Made by a program: the position numbers and the translations under genes | The notes under the pieces: generated by a model | The model's database searches: none | What the model was told of the DNA's origin: nothing | Seen by the model: only the letters and a program-made list of their open reading frames with translations | Shown: positions 1 through 8,983 of the stretch, one piece after another | Position numbering within the stretch: the first letter of the stretch is position 1 | Layout of the letters: every line of letters starts with the position of its first letter | Origin: an uncultured Pseudomonadota bacterium | Lineage (GTDB): Bacteria; Pseudomonadota; Gammaproteobacteria; Steroidobacterales; Steroidobacteraceae | Assembly (NCBI GenBank): GCA_903908265.1 | Contig: CAIVRI010000088.1 | Coordinates: forward strand, 1 to 64,000 | Length of the DNA: 64,000 bases | Direction: 5' to 3'

Positions 1-114
1 ATTATTTGAGTCAAACACTTACAGCTGTTTTCTAGACCGACCTGCATTAATTGATCCGCTTCCCGTAGTCGGTACCGCAACGCCTCACAGTTGTGCTGTA
101 CCGCCACCAATGGA

Positions 115-423
115 TCACACTGCGGCGCGAATGTCGTGCAGTACTTTACCGCGCTTCGCTGTCAGCCGAGCCTGCCAGAGATCGTAAGCCAACTGGTGCG
201 ATAGCCAGCGCTCCGCGGAACCACCACGGTCCGCCCCCAACCACCGTTCGATCCGCAGCACCATCATCGGACCGATACCTGATCAACCATTCAGGACCTT
301 CGACAGGGTCGTCCGATCTACTCCTAGCGCAAGGGCCGCGGCTGCAACGGTTAATCCCAGTGCCAGCAAAACGTCATCCCGGAGCGACTCACCAGGATGC
401 GGTGGGTCAAACATTCGCATCAT
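115..423 (-). pseudogene. higA: HigA-family antitoxin (HTH) with an in-frame TGA at 283-285
   Basis: Reverse-strand reading: MMRMFDPPHPGESLRDDVLLALGLTVAAAALALGVDRTTLSKVLNG*SGIGPMMVLRIERWLGADRGGSAERWLSHQLAYDLWQARLTAKRGKVLHDIRAAV; HigA-like throughout, stop where a sense codon is expected. Absent from the ORF track because of the stop. Confidence 0.8.
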
Positions 424-601
424 CAATTCCGCAGTGATAATCCTGATAATCAACAAGGACGGCGTCGCCGTCTTCCAACGAAAAAGTCAGCCGCCAGTTT
501 CCGTTGACAGTCACAGTCCAGTGACCGGCTAATTGGCCTTTCAAGGCACTCAGATCACCAGCATCCAACCGCATCGCGGATCTGTTGCCCGCGCTCCCCA
601 T
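407..601 (-). pseudogene. higB: HigB-family (RelE superfamily) toxin, C-terminal part only; N-terminus truncated or frameshifted
   Basis: ALKGQLAGHWTVTVNGNWRLTFSLEDGDAVLVDYQDYH is a typical HigB C-terminus; N-terminal half absent in this frame; its 3' end overlaps the higA start. Confidence 0.7.
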
Positions 602-631
602 CCAAGCTGAGCAGTCTGCTTGGCAAGCTCG

Positions 632-1705
632 TTAGAAATGCGGCTGATCCCATTGGTTGCCCAACTGCTCGTGTTGCGTCTTCTCGAACGCTTGCTGTTC
701 AGCTGCTTTTTCAGCCTCTTCTACTGGCTTCGGCCAGATCGTAAAATCAGCTAGCGCAACTTTTGCAGGCTGATCATGCAATTGTAGCAGCGCCACCTCG
801 AGTTCCAGTAAAGCTCCCCGAGACAGCGCCAAACCATGCTCATTCGGCTGATAAATCGTCCCGGTCGCATAATCTTGGTACGGCGTCCGGGTTTGCTCAA
901 TATGATTACCCAGTATATGCGCCACCGGTTTACCCTCGGTAAAGCGGACTAACCGCTCGGTGCTGGCCCGAAAGGCCGGTAAGTCACGGACATAGAGTCG
1001 GCCCGGGTACAAACTATCGCCCGTGAACAGCAAGGCGGTCTGTCGATCGTAGAACGCGAGGCTCGTGTCGGCGTGACCGGGAATCGAAAGGACGTCGAGG
1101 AGGCGATCACCCAGATCGACTCGACCCACCTCTTCGGGCCATTGGCTAATGCCCAAAAATTCTTTTTCTACCGCCACGTCGGCCGCAATCAATGTCACCG
1201 GCATCACCGGGTCGTGCAGCGCCAACAGTCCGGCATCACCTGCCACATGGTCACCATGGCCATGCGTATGCAGCACGAGCAGCGGGATACTGGTCCGCCC
1301 CATGCGCGTCAGCCAACGGTGCACCGTGCGCTGCAGCGTCGGCGCAAGGTTGCCCTGACGAGATCCCGTATCCAGCAGCAGCGCCCTGTCGGTCCCGAAG
1401 AGGAGGTACAGAAAAGGCTTCTCGAAATCCGTGCAGCCTGACTGACGCAGGATATACAGCGTGGGATTGTATTCGTGCACCTGCCATTCGGGCATCTCCA
1501 TGCAGCGCGGCCCGCCCGTTAGCCACCGTTCGGGCAGTGCACCCGCCTGAAATGCTGCTGCGTCGACTAAGACCGCCTGTGCCGCAACGGATGGCGGCGC
1601 CAGACAGCCCAGCGCCGCGCTGATCGTCAGGATCACCGCTGCAAGCCGAGCGCCGAGGTGGGCACCGGTTGTCGCGTCGCGGACAGACACCCCAGTGGTG
1701 TTCAT
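632..1705 (-). CDS. Exported metallo-beta-lactamase-fold hydrolase
   Basis: HTHGHGDHVAGD (HxHxDH), later GHAD and FTGD motifs; hydrophobic N-terminal signal; ATG at 1705 preferred to the longer ORF start at 1855. Confidence 0.8.
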   Translation of the reverse strand: MNTTGVSVRDATTGAHLGARLAAVILTISAALGCLAPPSVAAQAVLVDAAAFQAGALPERWLTGGPRCMEMPEWQVHEYNPTLYILRQSGCTDFEKPFLYLLFGTDRALLLDTGSRQGNLAPTLQRTVHRWLTRMGRTSIPLLVLHTHGHGDHVAGDAGLLALHDPVMPVTLIAADVAVEKEFLGISQWPEEVGRVDLGDRLLDVLSIPGHADTSLAFYDRQTALLFTGDSLYPGRLYVRDLPAFRASTERLVRFTEGKPVAHILGNHIEQTRTPYQDYATGTIYQPNEHGLALSRGALLELEVALLQLHDQPAKVALADFTIWPKPVEEAEKAAEQQAFEKTQHEQLGNQWDQPHF

Positions 1706-1802
1706 TACGGTCCTATGGCGTGGTACCGCCGTGGCGGGGCGCGCAGTCTGCGCCCTAAAAGAGAGGGTTTCCTGGTGCTTTATCGCCACCCCTGGGCCAC
1801 GA

Positions 1803-3119
1803 TTAATAAGTGCCTTGCGACTGGCGGACGCCAGCCTTGAGCACAAAATCGACATGCTCCAATCGCGTGACGTCCTCCAATGGGTTCCCCTTCACGGCCA
1901 CGATGTCCGCCACTTTTCCCGCCTCCAAGGTGCCGACCCGGTCCGAGACGCCGAGCAACTCGGCAGCGACCACCGTTGCCGAACGCAGCGCCTGCTCGGG
2001 CGTCATGCCAAAGCGCACCATGTGCGCGAACTCGATGGCAGGATTGGTGCCCCAATCAAACCCGCCAATGTCGGTGCCAAACGCGATCTTCACGCCCGCT
2101 TTGAGCGCACGCCGAAAGGTTTCCTCATGAATTTTGACCATGTCCAGCCACACGGGCGCACCGGCCTTAGCGCGCCCCTCGGCGACATACTGGCCAACAT
2201 AAATGGTTGGCACATAGTAAATGCCCTTCGCAACCATCATCGCGAGGTCTGCATCCGCGATGTAATTACCATGCTCAATGCTGTCCACGCCCGCTTCGAC
2301 GGAGTTATGGACTCCTTGTAGTCCCATCGCATGAGAGGCAATGCGATGGCGTTGGCGGTGCGTCTCATCAACGATCGCCCGCAACTCTTCGAGCGTAAAG
2401 GTCGGGATATCGTCGAGCACACCGCCTTCAACCACGCGGTACGAACGATCGGAATAGACTTTGATCCAATCAACACCGTGCGACAGTTGCTCGCGCACGG
2501 CCCGCCGACCGCCGTCCGCGCCATCCACTTCCTGCACCCCTTTGGGCATAACCAAAGCAGGCGCATAGCCGAGCAATGGATAGGCACCCGTCACATCCAT
2601 CGACCGGCCGGCCACCTGCATGCGCGGACCGGGAATCACGCCCCGTTCGATCGCGGTCCGTACATCCACATCGGCATAACCTGCCCCTTCGGTTTCGACG
2701 TCACGAATCGAGGTAAAGCCCCAACCGAGGATGCGCTTAGCGTTGGTCGTCGCCAGGATGGTCCGGTACTCTGGCGACTGTTTGAGCAACTGCTCATCGT
2801 AATCTGCTGCGGTAATGTCCCCCTGCAGCAACACATGCGTATGGGTATCGATGAGACCAGGCAAACATGTCTCGCTACTGAGATCGGTCAACGTACCCGC
2901 CGGGTGCCCTGCGCTGGCGGCCCGCACGCTAACAATGAGCCCATTGCGTACCTCGACATAAGACTCGCCCCGCAAACCAGCCGAAGTCCCGTCCCACAAG
3001 TGTCCGCAATGCAGCCACTGACCGCCAGTCACCGCGTCTGCGGGCGTTACCGACCACGCCGCAGCGCCGACGCATACCGACACCAACACGAAAAGGACCT
3101 TTACCAGACAATTAAACAT
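1803..3119 (-). CDS. Amidohydrolase family protein, exported
   Basis: GLIDTHTHV metal motif, HAMGLQGVHNSVEAGVDSIEHG, FGTDIG, C-terminal KVADIVAVKGNPLEDV; signal peptide MFNCLVKVLFVLVSVCVGAAAWS. ORF extends to 3146. Confidence 0.85.
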   Translation of the reverse strand: MFNCLVKVLFVLVSVCVGAAAWSVTPADAVTGGQWLHCGHLWDGTSAGLRGESYVEVRNGLIVSVRAASAGHPAGTLTDLSSETCLPGLIDTHTHVLLQGDITAADYDEQLLKQSPEYRTILATTNAKRILGWGFTSIRDVETEGAGYADVDVRTAIERGVIPGPRMQVAGRSMDVTGAYPLLGYAPALVMPKGVQEVDGADGGRRAVREQLSHGVDWIKVYSDRSYRVVEGGVLDDIPTFTLEELRAIVDETHRQRHRIASHAMGLQGVHNSVEAGVDSIEHGNYIADADLAMMVAKGIYYVPTIYVGQYVAEGRAKAGAPVWLDMVKIHEETFRRALKAGVKIAFGTDIGGFDWGTNPAIEFAHMVRFGMTPEQALRSATVVAAELLGVSDRVGTLEAGKVADIVAVKGNPLEDVTRLEHVDFVLKAGVRQSQGTY

Positions 3120-3858
3120 GGCCGCCTCGCAATTACTCAATGCCAAACTGTAGCTAACCCGTAAACACGGGCCGTGCGTGCGGACAATAGATCCGGCGTA
3201 CCAGCATCGTCAACCACCAATCCACCGGAGCAACGAACGGATTGCATCCGGACATGATGAAGAACGATGTCTCTACCGACACCGACTCTAAACCGAACCC
3301 ACGCTGAAGACGAGCTCCGCAACTAGACAGAAACACTAACCTCTATAGTCCGCTAGCCCAAACCGACCGCGGCGAAAAAATCCGCAAGTGATTCTTCGAA
3401 CAAACCTCTTCAGCCCACGGGTTTAGCAATACCTAAATAGAAACGTCCGAACGCTCCCAGATCAAGAAAAAACGCTAACTTCTATTGAATACCACTGAGC
3501 GTTGTATGCGAGAATTAAGACGTTTTGCACTCTTTACCTTCGAGCTCTCGACCCGCAATAGTACGCAGCGGAACCATATCGTGAGGGCTGCTCTGCCTCA
3601 ATAAACCCTGCCGAAGGAGCGATCTGTTAGAACTGCTGGATGACCGCGTAGGCACTCGCGCGAGCATCGTGACCAATCAGTTGCCAAGTCCGTCTGGCAA
3701 CTCCTCCATCCGCAGCTTCTGCCGCTGCGCGGCAGACTGTGTCTGGGGCCCGGATAGTTGACTGCATGTGACGATCCGAGAATATAAAGTTACAGCACTG
3801 ACGAGAAACAGTCAGTCACGTTCCGCCGGAATGGGCGGTCACAATCGTCGGAATACGC

Positions 3859-4761
3859 ATGGAAAGCACACGCATGTTAGAAAAATTCCAGATAACCCAG
3901 ACCGACATACTGGCCTTACGTGAGGTTGGAGGCCTGCTAGAAAGTACAATTGAGCAGGTCGTCGCTGACTTTTATACGTGGCTGGAAGGACACGCGGAGT
4001 ATGGGCATTTTTTCGCTGGCAACCCAAAAATGCGTGCTCGCGTGCAGGCCTCGCAAGTCGAAAACTGGCGCACTTTTTTCGCAGCGTCACTCGACGATAC
4101 CTACTTCGCCAGCCGTCGTAACATCGCCACCGTTCATGCCAGAATCGATTTACCGAATGATATTTACCACGCTGGCATGCTTGTTTCTCTGCAAGGAATT
4201 ATCAAACGTTTACGCGAAATGATGCCGCGCTCAGCAGAACGCGAGCAACTAGAATCTTCAGTCATTAAGATGGTGTTCTTCGACACCTTCCTAGTCACTG
4301 AAGAAATATCGCGCGTGCAGAAAGAGAAGGTGATTCTGACTAGCAACGCGATGCAACAAATATCGACACCCGTTTTGCCGGTATGGGAAGGCGTATTGCT
4401 GTTGCCGTTAATGGGTGCAATCGACTCGGTGCGCGCGCAGGACATCATGAATAAAACGCTGAACAAAATAAGCGAAACCAGTGCGCGCATCTTTGTCCTC
4501 GATATCAGCGGCGTCACAATTGTCGATACGGCGGTAGCGAACCAGCTGATTCGGGTCACGAAAGCCACTGGACTGATGGGCTGCCAGTCTATTATCTCTG
4601 GCATATCCCCTTCGATTGCACGCACCTTGGTCGAGCTAGGCGCCCAACTCGGCGGCGTCAAAACCACAGCCACGCTGCGCGATGCCCTCGATCTGGCACT
4701 CAAGGAAATCGGGCCGGGTGATCCACGAAACACTACCAACCGAATTTCGCCGTTAGTTTAA
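3859..4761 (+). CDS. rsbR: RsbR-type stressosome protein: N-terminal globin-like sensor + C-terminal STAS domain
   Basis: N-terminal protoglobin-like helices; STAS region STPVLPVWEGVLLLPLMGAIDSVRA...IFVLDISGVTIVDTAVANQLI...GISPSIARTLVELG matches the RsbR pattern. Confidence 0.85.
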   Translation: MESTRMLEKFQITQTDILALREVGGLLESTIEQVVADFYTWLEGHAEYGHFFAGNPKMRARVQASQVENWRTFFAASLDDTYFASRRNIATVHARIDLPNDIYHAGMLVSLQGIIKRLREMMPRSAEREQLESSVIKMVFFDTFLVTEEISRVQKEKVILTSNAMQQISTPVLPVWEGVLLLPLMGAIDSVRAQDIMNKTLNKISETSARIFVLDISGVTIVDTAVANQLIRVTKATGLMGCQSIISGISPSIARTLVELGAQLGGVKTTATLRDALDLALKEIGPGDPRNTTNRISPLV

Positions 4762-4792
4762 GCGCTGCTGATACTACGCACCAACTTTCAGC

Positions 4793-5173
4793 ATGCGAGA
4801 TACATTCACCCGTAGCGCCGGCGAATCAGCCACCTCGACATTGGTCAATGGTTGTCTCGTGGTCACTCTTTCAGGTGAAATAGCCACTAGCCTCTCAACA
4901 TTGCAAGAGTATGTACTACGCCGCACCCAAGACTCGCAGGCACGTGCCGTATTAATTGAAATGGCCACAGTGCGATTTATAGACCGCTCGGAATTCGAGG
5001 GGCTCCGAGCAATGGTAGAAATGCTGCGTTTCCTCGGCACCCCTGCAGTCTTTATTAGTCTGCATGCGGGAATCGTTGCCTATCTGGTAGAAAATAACAT
5101 TGACACCTCGGGGCTGACGTTCAAAGCCCATCTGGAAGACGCGCTGCGCGATGGATTCGAGATCATCCGTTGA
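4793..5173 (+). CDS. rsbS: RsbS-like STAS-domain protein
   Basis: Short STAS-only protein directly after RsbR; overlaps the next ORF by 4 nt. Confidence 0.7.
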   Translation: MRDTFTRSAGESATSTLVNGCLVVTLSGEIATSLSTLQEYVLRRTQDSQARAVLIEMATVRFIDRSEFEGLRAMVEMLRFLGTPAVFISLHAGIVAYLVENNIDTSGLTFKAHLEDALRDGFEIIR

Positions 5174-6261
5174 GCAGTAATTTTCGAGACCAAGTTGACT
5201 ATTCTATTAGCACCGAAGCAGACGTCATGCGGACGATCGCGCACATCTCTCAACTTCCCATGTTGTCTGATGCTACAAAAATTGACCAAGCTCTCGTCGC
5301 GACCATGGCAGCCGAACTGTCCTCCAATATCGTAAAGTACGCCGGTCATGGCCGACTGACAATCACGCGAACCGAACGTATAGGTACGGTCGACATCGAT
5401 ATCAGCGCGACCGATAACGGCCCAGGCATTAAGGATATTGATCGCGCGATGACAGACCACTTCAGTACGGGCACCTCACTGGGTCTCGGCTTGCCGAGTG
5501 TGCGGCGCATGGCTGACCATTTTTGGCTGCAGTCCTCGCCGCAAGGCGGAACTAGAATCTGTGCACGCAAGCGTATTGTCGGGACGCGACAACGTGTCGG
5601 CCAGGCAACGCCACCAGCGGGCTTTGCTACCCCTATTCACGTCACACCCACAGCGGCACCGCCAGCCGGATTCGCGGCGTCCAGCTGGGAGTTGGGCCTG
5701 AGTATGCGTCCCTGCCCGGGCTACTCGGTCTCCGGAGATCGCGCTCTCTCGTTACGCAGCGAGCGCGGTCTTCTACTGGGCATTCTCGATGCCTCAGGAC
5801 ATGGCCCACGGGCTGATGAAGTTGTTAATCGTTGTTGCGAAATTTTTTCATCGGCAACGCACGCCAACTTACCGCGACTGTTGGCTGAGATGGATTCTGC
5901 GTTACTCGGCAGTCTCGGCGCTGCGGCCGGTCTAGTCCATCTCGATACGGAAGATGGCTCATTCACCTATCTGGCTTTAGGTAATACACGGATCGGCCAT
6001 ATCGGCATCGCGCCCTGGACGGGATTCTCGAATGAAGGGGTCCTCGGTGGCGGAATTCGTCGCGCCGCCGTGCAAACTGGACAGTTACGCCGCGATGATC
6101 TGCTTTTGCTATGGACCGACGGCCTACCGGAATCGGGGTGCACTGCACTCGCCACTTCGCTGTCGTTCCGGCCCGCACAAGACATCGCTAGCGCACTTCT
6201 AAGGACACTTGCAAAACCTTATGACGATGCGGCTTGTTTGGTATTGCGGTGGCTCGGGTGA
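5170..6261 (+). CDS. RsbT-like serine kinase fused to a SpoIIE/PP2C-type (RsbX-like) phosphatase domain
   Basis: GHKL motifs [37 protein letters not shown], then [24 protein letters not shown]...[11 protein letters not shown]. Confidence 0.8.
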   Translation: MSSNFRDQVDYSISTEADVMRTIAHISQLPMLSDATKIDQALVATMAAELSSNIVKYAGHGRLTITRTERIGTVDIDISATDNGPGIKDIDRAMTDHFSTGTSLGLGLPSVRRMADHFWLQSSPQGGTRICARKRIVGTRQRVGQATPPAGFATPIHVTPTAAPPAGFAASSWELGLSMRPCPGYSVSGDRALSLRSERGLLLGILDASGHGPRADEVVNRCCEIFSSATHANLPRLLAEMDSALLGSLGAAAGLVHLDTEDGSFTYLALGNTRIGHIGIAPWTGFSNEGVLGGGIRRAAVQTGQLRRDDLLLLWTDGLPESGCTALATSLSFRPAQDIASALLRTLAKPYDDAACLVLRWLG

Positions 6262-7871
6262 GCATTCTTGGCACGCTACCGCTTCCGCATATCCACGCGG
6301 TCTTTCAAACACGCCGCCGCGCCTACGAATTGGCGAAGGAATTGGGCGTAAGCGAATTCACGGCAAGAGGCTTTGCCGCGCGGGTGTCCGACATGGGCCG
6401 TTTGTGCTTAACAAGCCTCAGGATTCCCACCGTCCGAGTCAATTTGAATCGGGAAACTTACACCAGTGAGCTAGTATTCGAGTTCCATGACAACGCGCCC
6501 GTTGAACCACCAGCAGCTCCAATAGAGTCGGCCGCCGGATTCCAACTTTCTGCTGCCTGTCCAATTCCAGCAGCGTCGTGGACGGCAGCAAAACAAGAAG
6601 CCCTACGCGCATTACTGAACAAGCAAACGCGCGAGGAACTGACGGATAGCCTGCAGCAAAAGAACGCAGCATTGGCGGAAGCTGCGAAGCAGCTTGAAGA
6701 TGCATCACGCGCTAAGGGTGAATTTTTCGCCACCATGAGCCATGAGATACGCACGCCAATGAACGCTATCATTGGCCTATCAGGACTCTGTCTAGATACC
6801 GGGTTAACTGACCAACAAAAAAAATACATTTTAGGAGTGCACAGCTCTGCGAGAAGCCTGCTTTCAGTGATCAATGACATCCTCGACTTCTCTAAGTTCG
6901 AAGCCGGAAAATTATCTTTAGCCGATGCCGATTTTGAACTGCAGTCAGTCATGGATTTACTGGAGTCGATCGCAGGGCACCTCGCTTCTGAAAAAGGCAT
7001 CCAATTCAGTCTGTCAATTTCAGCAGAAGTACCGAGAAATTTACGCGGTGACGCCGCCCGTCTGGGTCAAGTTCTGCTTAATCTGGCAGCAAACGCGGTC
7101 AAGTTCACAAACAGCGGGTGGATCAATATCGCCGTATTACTCAAGCGAACGGGAGACGATTATAGCGAGCTTGAGTTCAGAGTCAGCGACAGCGGTATCG
7201 GCATCAGCATCTCTCAGCGCTCAAACTTGTTCATCGCCTTCAGCCAAATCAAAAAGTCAACGTCTCACGGTTTACACGGCACCGGTCTTGGGCTAGCGCT
7301 CAGCAAACGAATTGTCGAAATGATGGCTGGTCGCATATGGGTTGAGAGCGAACCAGGAGTCGGCAGCTGTTTTCATTTCACAGCCCGCTTCGGCCACAGT
7401 CAATATCGCTCCATTAGGCAACATAACTTAGACTGTAATCGACTAGATTTGGTAACAGAAGCAAGAGCCTGCCTCACTGGTGCCCGCGTATTAGTTGCAG
7501 AAGACAACTCTTTCAATCAATTGGTCATAGAGGAACTTTTGAAGCAAGCGGGTATCATCGTAAGACTCTGTAGCAATGGGCGCGAGGCGATAGAACGGTT
7601 AGCGGAAGAATCTTTTGACATCGTACTCATGGATTGCCAGATGCCGGAAGTCAATGGCTATGAGGCTACGAGGCTGATCAAGGCAGACTCTCTTCTTGCG
7701 AATCAGTGCGTGATTGCAATGACAGCGAATGCGGCGCAGGAGGATCGTGAGCGCTGTGTCGCCGCTGGCATGAACGATTTTCTAGCTAAACCGATCGATC
7801 CAGAAACCCTATATTTGCTACTGGCGAAATGGATACGCGCATCGGGACGCAGCCCTGAAACTACCCCGTAG
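6258..7871 (+). CDS. Hybrid sensor histidine kinase (HisKA-HATPase-REC) with RsbT-like N-terminal extension
   Basis: [21 protein letters not shown] (H-box), [15 protein letters not shown] (N-box), [21 protein letters not shown] domain [13 protein letters not shown]...[20 protein letters not shown] start overlaps the preceding stop (GTGA); ORF track starts at 6234. Confidence 0.9.
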   Translation: MSILGTLPLPHIHAVFQTRRRAYELAKELGVSEFTARGFAARVSDMGRLCLTSLRIPTVRVNLNRETYTSELVFEFHDNAPVEPPAAPIESAAGFQLSAACPIPAASWTAAKQEALRALLNKQTREELTDSLQQKNAALAEAAKQLEDASRAKGEFFATMSHEIRTPMNAIIGLSGLCLDTGLTDQQKKYILGVHSSARSLLSVINDILDFSKFEAGKLSLADADFELQSVMDLLESIAGHLASEKGIQFSLSISAEVPRNLRGDAARLGQVLLNLAANAVKFTNSGWINIAVLLKRTGDDYSELEFRVSDSGIGISISQRSNLFIAFSQIKKSTSHGLHGTGLGLALSKRIVEMMAGRIWVESEPGVGSCFHFTARFGHSQYRSIRQHNLDCNRLDLVTEARACLTGARVLVAEDNSFNQLVIEELLKQAGIIVRLCSNGREAIERLAEESFDIVLMDCQMPEVNGYEATRLIKADSLLANQCVIAMTANAAQEDRERCVAAGMNDFLAKPIDPETLYLLLAKWIRASGRSPETTP

Positions 7872-7929
7872 AGCCACCACACTCGACTGCGTTTAGCACA
7901 ATCCTGTGCATTGCAAGCCCACTTTATTT

Positions 7930-8475
7930 TCACCCTAATGCGTACCTAACGACAGCACCATTCAAACTATGGCCTGCAACGGTCAAGTAAATCTGACGAT
8001 CGCTGATTGTAATATCTAACCGCATGCGACGATCTAGCAGTTCGACGAACGAAGCCAAAAACACTGGATCGATCTCATAGATTTCGATCAATGCGGATCG
8101 ATGAATGGGCGGCTCTGCGGCCAGACGACTTAGGAGCAAGCGGATGTCCTTGTGCGGATAGATCACGAGACGCGGCGCAGCTTTGGCAGCCTTATGCAAA
8201 CGGGCAGCTTCTGGCAGACCCACCTCGATCCAAGCCTGTAGCGTGCCGGTCAGATCACGAATAGAGAGCGCTGGCAGCTCGGGATCGGATAAGCCACCTT
8301 TGGAAAATGCAAGGCCCTCGGTGTGCTCTAGGCAGTAGGCAAGAACACGTGTGGCGAGGTACTCCTCACTTTCCGAAGGGTGACGAGCAGCACGAAAGGA
8401 CAGTGACTCATACACGCCACGGTCTGCATCGTTTAGCGTGACCTCAAGGGTATAGATAGTCGCACTTAAAGCCAC
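7930..8475 (-). CDS. yaeQ: YaeQ family protein
   Basis: MALSATIYTLEVTLNDADRGVYESLSFRAARHPSESEEYLATRVLAYCLEHTEGLAFSKGGLSDPELPAL is characteristic of YaeQ. Confidence 0.9.
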   Translation of the reverse strand: MALSATIYTLEVTLNDADRGVYESLSFRAARHPSESEEYLATRVLAYCLEHTEGLAFSKGGLSDPELPALSIRDLTGTLQAWIEVGLPEAARLHKAAKAAPRLVIYPHKDIRLLLSRLAAEPPIHRSALIEIYEIDPVFLASFVELLDRRMRLDITISDRQIYLTVAGHSLNGAVVRYALG

Positions 8476-8983
8476 GCGGCCCCCTGCACACCTAGCGAAC
8501 CGTTAGGAGCGCTGGCGCAGCTCCGTACACAGGGGTCGGTTCCCCTAGTTACGCGATGCACAATGTGCGCACGCGGACAAAAGCGAACAAAAACCCCTGC
8601 TGCACTGCACAACGTAATCCCTGCTGCCCGTATTCCAACCATGCTACTGACCTCCCGATCGTTTTAACTTGGTGCGCACAGCCATTTCCTTGTTCCGCAA
8701 ATAGGAACGGGACGCGCCGGCAGTCCAGTTCGAAAGCACCCCTCGGAGCACGTTCGGCACACTCGCCTAACCGAAGGACCCCATTCAAGCGTCGCGCGGC
8801 ATCCATCGCACACCGGTTGCGGCGCGAAATCGCGGAGTCACGCACGAAGTGGGCGCTGAAAAGGCGCCTGCGGGCGACTCGTAGCCGCCACTACGGCAAC
8901 GGCCGACCATATCAATCGGACAACGCTTGTCTTCGTCGCGATCGACGCTCACCATCTTGCTATAGGATTAGGGGAGTTCAGCG

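Noticed and set aside
2331-3164. 277 aa plus-strand ORF
   Set aside because: Antisense to the amidohydrolase gene; no recognisable domain.
8476-8983. ORFs at 8549..8845 (-) and 8556..9005 (+)
   Set aside because: Overlapping each other on opposite strands, Arg-rich, no domain; treated as intergenic.
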